Assembly (NCBI RefSeq): GCF_023229105.1
Contig: NZ_JALNZY010000071.1
Span: 1-10,119 of the forward strand
DNA length: 10,119 bases
Direction of reading: 5' to 3'
Source of the DNA: Sulfurimonas sp.
Lineage (GTDB): Bacteria > Campylobacterota > Campylobacteria > Campylobacterales > Sulfurimonadaceae
In this document: one piece after another, positions 7,231 through 10,119 of the stretch
How the letters are laid out: each line of letters starts with the position of its first letter
Position numbering within the stretch: the stretch's first letter is position 1
Position numbers and translations under genes: made by a program
The notes under the pieces: model-generated
Told to the model about the DNA's origin: nothing
What the model saw: only the letters and a program-made list of their open reading frames with translations
Databases searched by the model: none

Positions 7231-8232
7231 CTATTTGCTAATATGAAGAGCCATATCTATAAGTCTTGTAGAGTACCCCCACTCATTATCATACCAAGCC
7301 ATAATTTTTACCATATCATCAGCCATTACTTGCGTTAAATCCTCTGCAACTATAGCGCTGTATGTACTCCCGATAAAATCTTGAGATACTCTCATCTCCT
7401 TATCCATTAAAAGAAGCCCTTTTAGATTTGTATCTGCCATTTGGTTAAATACGGCAGTCACTTCTTCTTTTGTAGTTTTTCTTTTAACAATTACGTTCAA
7501 ATCAACCATAGATACATCTGGCGTCGGTACACGCACGCTCTGTCCGTGAAGTTTTCCAACTAGTTGAGGAAGGACTAAACCGATGGCTTTAGCAGCTCCC
7601 GTTGTTGTAGGAATCATATTGATAGCACCTGCTCTTGCGCGACGCTTGTCTTTTGAATGTTTGACATCTAAAATATTTTGATCATTTGTGTAAGCGTGTA
7701 TAGTAGTCATAAGACCTTTTTCAATCCCAAAAGCGTCATCTAGAACTTTTGCTATAGGACCGAGACAATTTGTAGTACAAGATGCATTTGAGACTATTTT
7801 TTGTCCATCATAAAGATTTTCATTTACACCCATAACGAAAGTCGCTGTCTCTGAGTCTTTTGACGGGGCAGAGAAAAGGACTTTTTCAACACCGTTATCA
7901 ATGTGCACTTGAGCTGATTTTTGAGTTAAAAAAACACCCGAACACTCTAAAACCATCTCTGCACCGCACTCAGCAAATTTGAGGTTTTTTGGATCACGAT
8001 CACTAAAAACTCTAATCTTTTTGCCGTCAATTGTAATGTTCTCATCATCAATTTGCACTACTTCACTGCCAAATCTTCCATGAACGGAGTCATTTTTGAG
8101 AAGATAGAGCATCATATCCATGCTTGCCATGTCATTTATAGCTACAATCTCTACATCATCTCTTGTTGCAGCAATTCGAGCTACGCAGCGGCCGATTCTA
8201 CCAAATCCATTAATTGCTATCTTTAGTGCCAT
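7231..8232 (-). CDS. gap: Glyceraldehyde-3-phosphate dehydrogenase, type I
   Basis: A 333-residue cytoplasmic enzyme for the phosphorylating oxidation of glyceraldehyde 3-phosphate to 1,3-bisphosphoglycerate, or the reverse. The N-terminal Rossmann motif is INGFGRIGRCVAR. Asp34 in VAINDMA is the residue that usually favours NAD over NADP. The catalytic domain has SNASCTTNCLGP with nucleophile Cys152, and TTIHAYTNDQ with His179. The C-terminus has WYDNEWGYSTR. It appears to be a single classical GAPDH. The ATG has AGGA (8239-8242) 6 bases upstream. It is the first gene of the operon, followed by pgk at 7 bases; its stop is TAG. It is divergent from nadD, whose product leads to NAD, the likely cofactor of this enzyme. 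Relatives use it chiefly in gluconeogenesis, so the direction of flux is not shown by the sequence. Confidence 0.97.
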   Translation of the reverse strand: MALKIAINGFGRIGRCVARIAATRDDVEIVAINDMASMDMMLYLLKNDSVHGRFGSEVVQIDDENITIDGKKIRVFSDRDPKNLKFAECGAEMVLECSGVFLTQKSAQVHIDNGVEKVLFSAPSKDSETATFVMGVNENLYDGQKIVSNASCTTNCLGPIAKVLDDAFGIEKGLMTTIHAYTNDQNILDVKHSKDKRRARAGAINMIPTTTGAAKAIGLVLPQLVGKLHGQSVRVPTPDVSMVDLNVIVKRKTTKEEVTAVFNQMADTNLKGLLLMDKEMRVSQDFIGSTYSAIVAEDLTQVMADDMVKIMAWYDNEWGYSTRLIDMALHISK

Positions 8233-8258
8233 GCTATTTCCTAATTAAAATAAAATTG

Positions 8259-8270
8259 GGTAATTTTACC
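8259..8270. repeat. Short inverted repeat in the gap/nadD divergent promoter region
   Basis: GGTAA-TT-TTACC, with 5-bp arms and a 2-base spacer. It covers the candidate gap -10 box and lies 11 bases upstream of the nadD -10 box. It could be an operator or a chance AT-rich palindrome; the arms are too short to decide. Confidence 0.3.
8263..8268 (-). promoter_or_regulatory. Candidate -10 box for the gap-pgk-tpiA-fabI operon
   Basis: TAAAAT on the minus strand (5 of 6 bases), preceded by AAGTTTAGG, which resembles the T-rich/TTTxG element of Campylobacterota sigma-70 promoters. The start site would be near 8256, giving a leader of about 24 bases containing the AGGA ribosome binding site. Confidence 0.45.
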
Positions 8271-8280
8271 TAAACTTAGT

Positions 8281-8286
8281 TATAAT
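8281..8286 (+). promoter_or_regulatory. Candidate -10 box for nadD-rsfS
   Basis: A perfect TATAAT, 11 bases before the nadD ATG and preceded by AACTTAGT. Transcription would start near 8293-8294, leaving a leader of only about 4-5 bases and no room for a ribosome binding site. Confidence 0.55.
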
Positions 8287-8297
8287 TCGCTTTAAAT

Positions 8298-8846
8298 ATG
8301 GATACAATCGCACTTTTTGGCGGCTCTTTTGACCCGCCGCACATCGGTCATGAGGCAATTGTTAAGGCTTTGAGAAATTTCAAAGATATTGACAAAGTTA
8401 TAATAATGCCAACATTTTTAAGTCCGTTTAAATCAAAATTTCACGCTCCTGCATCTCTTAGAGTGGCGTGGTTAAAAAAGGTTTTTGGCAAATATAAAAA
8501 TGTTGAAGTCTCGGACTATGAAGTTCTTCAAGAAAAGCAAGTAACAACCATAGAAACGGTTAAACACCTTTTAAAAAGTTATAAGAAAATATACCTTGTA
8601 ATCGGTGCCGACAACCTATCTTTTATTGAGAGATGGAGTAGGTATGATGAACTTAAAGAGTTAGTGTCATTCCTTGTAGTTCCAAGGGACAATATTGAGA
8701 TTTCAGAGCATTTTTTAAGATTGGATGTTGATGAGAAAATATCATCAACCAAGCTTAGAGATAACATTGAAATCTCAAAACTGCCAAAAAAATGCGCAAA
8801 AGAGATATATAATTTTTACAAGGAAAACTATTGCAAAACAGAATAG
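8298..8846 (+). CDS. nadD: NadD, nicotinate-nucleotide adenylyltransferase
   Basis: A 182-residue cytoplasmic nucleotidyltransferase that condenses nicotinate mononucleotide and ATP to deamido-NAD, the penultimate step of NAD synthesis. The N-terminal GGSFDPPHIGH (8-18) contains the HxGH-type motif with His15 and His18. IMPTFLSPFKSKF (36-48) matches the family's substrate-binding PxxxPxK segment. VIGADNLSFIERW (101-113) and the C-terminal ISSTKLR (148-154) complete the nucleotide-binding signature. The length is slightly below the roughly 190-215 of enteric enzymes. The start is fixed by the position of the GGSFDPPH motif; no earlier in-frame start exists, and there is no Shine-Dalgarno sequence. 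The end overlaps rsfS by 16 bases. The heptapeptide RDNIEIS occurs twice, at 130-136 and 154-160. Confidence 0.95.
   Translation: MDTIALFGGSFDPPHIGHEAIVKALRNFKDIDKVIIMPTFLSPFKSKFHAPASLRVAWLKKVFGKYKNVEVSDYEVLQEKQVTTIETVKHLLKSYKKIYLVIGADNLSFIERWSRYDELKELVSFLVVPRDNIEISEHFLRLDVDEKISSTKLRDNIEISKLPKKCAKEIYNFYKENYCKTE
8820..8825 (+). promoter_or_regulatory. Ribosome binding site of rsfS, inside nadD
   Basis: AAGGAA lies within the last codons of nadD; its AGGA core is 6 bases before the TTG at 8831. It is the main reason for accepting TTG as the rsfS start. Confidence 0.65.
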
Positions 8847-9166
8847 AAAGAATAACCGAGGTCTTAAACAAAAATAAAGCGGAAAACGTGGAGGTTTTTG
8901 ACCTTAAAGACAAAAACTACTTTGTAGATTATGCCATTATCGCATCATCACTCGGTTCAAGACATACGATGGCTCTTTTAGATCACCTAAAAAAAGAGCT
9001 CAAACCCGCAGAAAAATTTATCAACGTAGATGAGAGCAGTGACTGGATTGTCGTTGATTTAGGTGATATCCTAATCCACATAATGACACCTGAGTACAGA
9101 GTTAAATATGATATGGAGAGCTTTTTAAGCACATTGGCTAATGGCAAAGAGGGGATGCCTCTTTAA
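8831..9166 (+). CDS. rsfS: RsfS, ribosomal silencing factor (Iojap family)
   Basis: A 111-residue cytoplasmic protein of the RsfS/Iojap/C7orf30 family. Family knowledge: it binds ribosomal protein uL14 on the 50S subunit and blocks joining to 30S when nutrients are short. Diagnostic parts are VEVFDLKDKNYFVDYAIIAS (about 21-40), SRHTMALLDHL (43-53), SSDWIVVDLGDILIHIM (about 69-85, with the conserved Trp72 and DLGD) and TPEYRVKYDMESF. The start codon is TTG, supported by AAGGAA at 8820-8825 and by the expected N-terminal helix starting directly after it. There is no in-frame ATG before the conserved core. It overlaps nadD by 16 bases, and the nadD-rsfS pairing is widespread in bacteria, so co-transcription and translational coupling are likely. 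Confidence 0.93.
   Translation: MQNRIERITEVLNKNKAENVEVFDLKDKNYFVDYAIIASSLGSRHTMALLDHLKKELKPAEKFINVDESSDWIVVDLGDILIHIMTPEYRVKYDMESFLSTLANGKEGMPL
9146..9164. terminator. Hairpin at the rsfS stop codon, between convergent rsfS and the GMC gene
   Basis: A perfect 7-bp stem (AAAGAGG / CCTCTTT) with a 5-base loop spans the final codons of rsfS and touches its TAA. In the plus direction it is followed by AAACTTGAATT and in the minus direction by GCCATT, so neither side has a good T-tract. It could be a weak bidirectional terminator or an mRNA 3'-end stabiliser. Confidence 0.35.
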
Positions 9167-9199
9167 ACTTGAATTGGCGAAATAAAAAGCTATAGAGAG

Positions 9200-10119
9200 T
9201 TAGGTTTTTAATCTTTTTAGTAAAATATCTGCTACACGAAAAGCATTCGCGTATATCGTCCATGTGTAGGGAACGCTTCCTCCTGTTGGCATAAAGCTAG
9301 CATCTGTTACATAAAGATTTTCTAACGCATGTGCTTTACAATTTTTATCAAGTACGGAGGTTTGAGGATTTTCTCCAAACCTACAGCCGCCTGCAGCAAG
9401 GTTTGACGGAGGTGCCGAGGAGATATTGTAGCTTATCTCTGTGGCGCCCATCTGTTTTAAAACTTCTACCGCCTTTTTTGCCAACTCGTTTCCGACTTCT
9501 CTATCATGTGGATGGCTATAAAGATGTATCGCACCTACTGGGATACCATACTTATCTTTTACATCTTCCTCAATACCTATAAAACACTCATCCGTAGGAA
9601 GCCAATCATTAAAAACTTCAAAATTTAAAACCTTTGAAGTCGTAAGCTCCTTATGAACTTTTTTCGCAAGAGCCTCGCCCCAGACAATTTGTCCATTTTC
9701 ATCATAAAAGGCTCTTTTTATGCGAGGAATTAAATTTTGATGTTCAAACAGAAAATCTATAGTTCCTCCCTTAATTTTTTTACCACTCTTTTTATACTCA
9801 TACCATTGTTGCAGGGAGCGATTGAAAAAAAGTCCGACCTCCATAAGCTCTTTTTGTTCTACTTCTGTAAGCGTTTGAAAACGAAATCGTCCCTCCCCTG
9901 CTCCCCCTGCGGAAAATATAAGATTTTTTCCCACTTGATGCTCATTGTTGGCTAAGCCATAAGGAAAAAAGTGATTTTTTGAGTTCAAAAGCAATCGTGA
10001 GCTCTCTATTGCTTGTGCAGCTAAAACAAAGATTTTTGCAGAGAGTTCATGCGTCTTAAAATCGACATCATAGTAATGCGCTTTTGTAACCTTAGTCGCA
10101 TCACTCTCAAGTCTATAAA
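9200..10119 (-). CDS. GMC-family FAD-dependent oxidoreductase (5' end outside window)
   Basis: The open frame runs without a stop from the right window edge to the TAA at 9200. About 305 C-terminal residues are visible, and the N-terminal FAD-binding part is missing. LAAQAIESSRLLLNS, encoded around 9990-10030, corresponds to the second GMC signature (GAIxSPxLL-like). The end, CRFGENPQTSVLDKNCKAHA, then ENLYVTDASFMPTGGSVPYT and NAFRVADILL, is the GMC C-terminal domain, where the chain returns to the FAD. GMC enzymes oxidise alcohols, sugars or sterols; the substrate here cannot be named. The usual catalytic His before the CRxG segment and the His/Asn-Pro of the last motif are not at their expected places (SNLAAGGCRFG and GGSVPYTWT). 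A TTG at 9992-9994 is in frame but is internal, because homologous sequence continues upstream of it. The gene is convergent with rsfS, so it is functionally separate from nadD-rsfS. Confidence 0.85.
   Translation of the reverse strand, partial: YRLESDATKVTKAHYYDVDFKTHELSAKIFVLAAQAIESSRLLLNSKNHFFPYGLANNEHQVGKNLIFSAGGAGEGRFRFQTLTEVEQKELMEVGLFFNRSLQQWYEYKKSGKKIKGGTIDFLFEHQNLIPRIKRAFYDENGQIVWGEALAKKVHKELTTSKVLNFEVFNDWLPTDECFIGIEEDVKDKYGIPVGAIHLYSHPHDREVGNELAKKAVEVLKQMGATEISYNISSAPPSNLAAGGCRFGENPQTSVLDKNCKAHALENLYVTDASFMPTGGSVPYTWTIYANAFRVADILLKRLKT

Noticed and set aside
9737..9955. Plus-strand open frame with a hydrophobic stretch, inside the GMC gene
   Set aside because: It lies antisense to well-conserved GMC coding sequence and has no independent support.
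9992..9994. TTG as the true start of the GMC-family protein
   Set aside because: The frame stays open to the window edge and encodes recognisable GMC sequence (LAAQAIESSR) upstream of this codon, so the TTG is internal.
1..10119. CRISPR arrays, tRNA/rRNA genes, insertion sequences, prophage or defence genes
   Set aside because: Nothing of this kind was found on reading both strands: no spaced direct repeats, no transposase or integrase motifs, and all large frames are explained by conserved housekeeping or envelope genes.

Overview
The window looks like chromosomal DNA of a free-living Campylobacterota (formerly Epsilonproteobacteria), most likely Sulfurimonas or a close relative. Three things point that way. 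The base composition is AT-rich. The order miaB / HP0268-family gene / divergent nusA, and the order fabI-tpiA-pgk-gap divergent from nadD-rsfS, both match my memory of the Campylobacter jejuni genome. The small HP0268-type protein is largely confined to this phylum. The genus assignment is inference; the phylum is well supported.

Layout. Bases 1-1207 hold a minus-strand pair: the 5' part of miaB (tRNA methylthiolation) and, just upstream of it, the HP0268-family gene. A 174-base divergent promoter region separates these from nusA on the plus strand (1382-2512). nusA converges on a lone DppB-type ABC permease (2551-3510, minus), with a small hairpin between them. Next is a TorF/TIGR02001-type outer-membrane protein (3673-4335, minus) with a clear signal peptide and its own ribosome binding site.

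Bases 4469-8232 are a tight minus-strand operon, transcribed gap, pgk, tpiA, fabI. Three consecutive triose-phosphate enzymes are joined to the enoyl-ACP reductase of fatty-acid synthesis, and a hairpin that forms fully only in the minus-strand RNA closes the operon. Divergent from gap, and sharing a very short promoter region with it, are nadD (NAD synthesis) and rsfS (ribosome silencing factor), which overlap by 16 bases; rsfS starts with TTG. The window ends inside a minus-strand GMC-type flavoprotein oxidoreductase that has lost the usual active-site His/Asn positions.

Most of the window is conserved housekeeping sequence, and I see no defence island, CRISPR array, insertion sequence, prophage or RNA gene. 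The points worth a second look are modest: two genes whose -10 boxes lie so close to the start codon that their mRNAs would be leaderless or nearly so (nadD and the permease), an inverted repeat inside the gap/nadD divergent promoter, the orphan permease, the HP0268-miaB pairing, and the unusual GMC active site.
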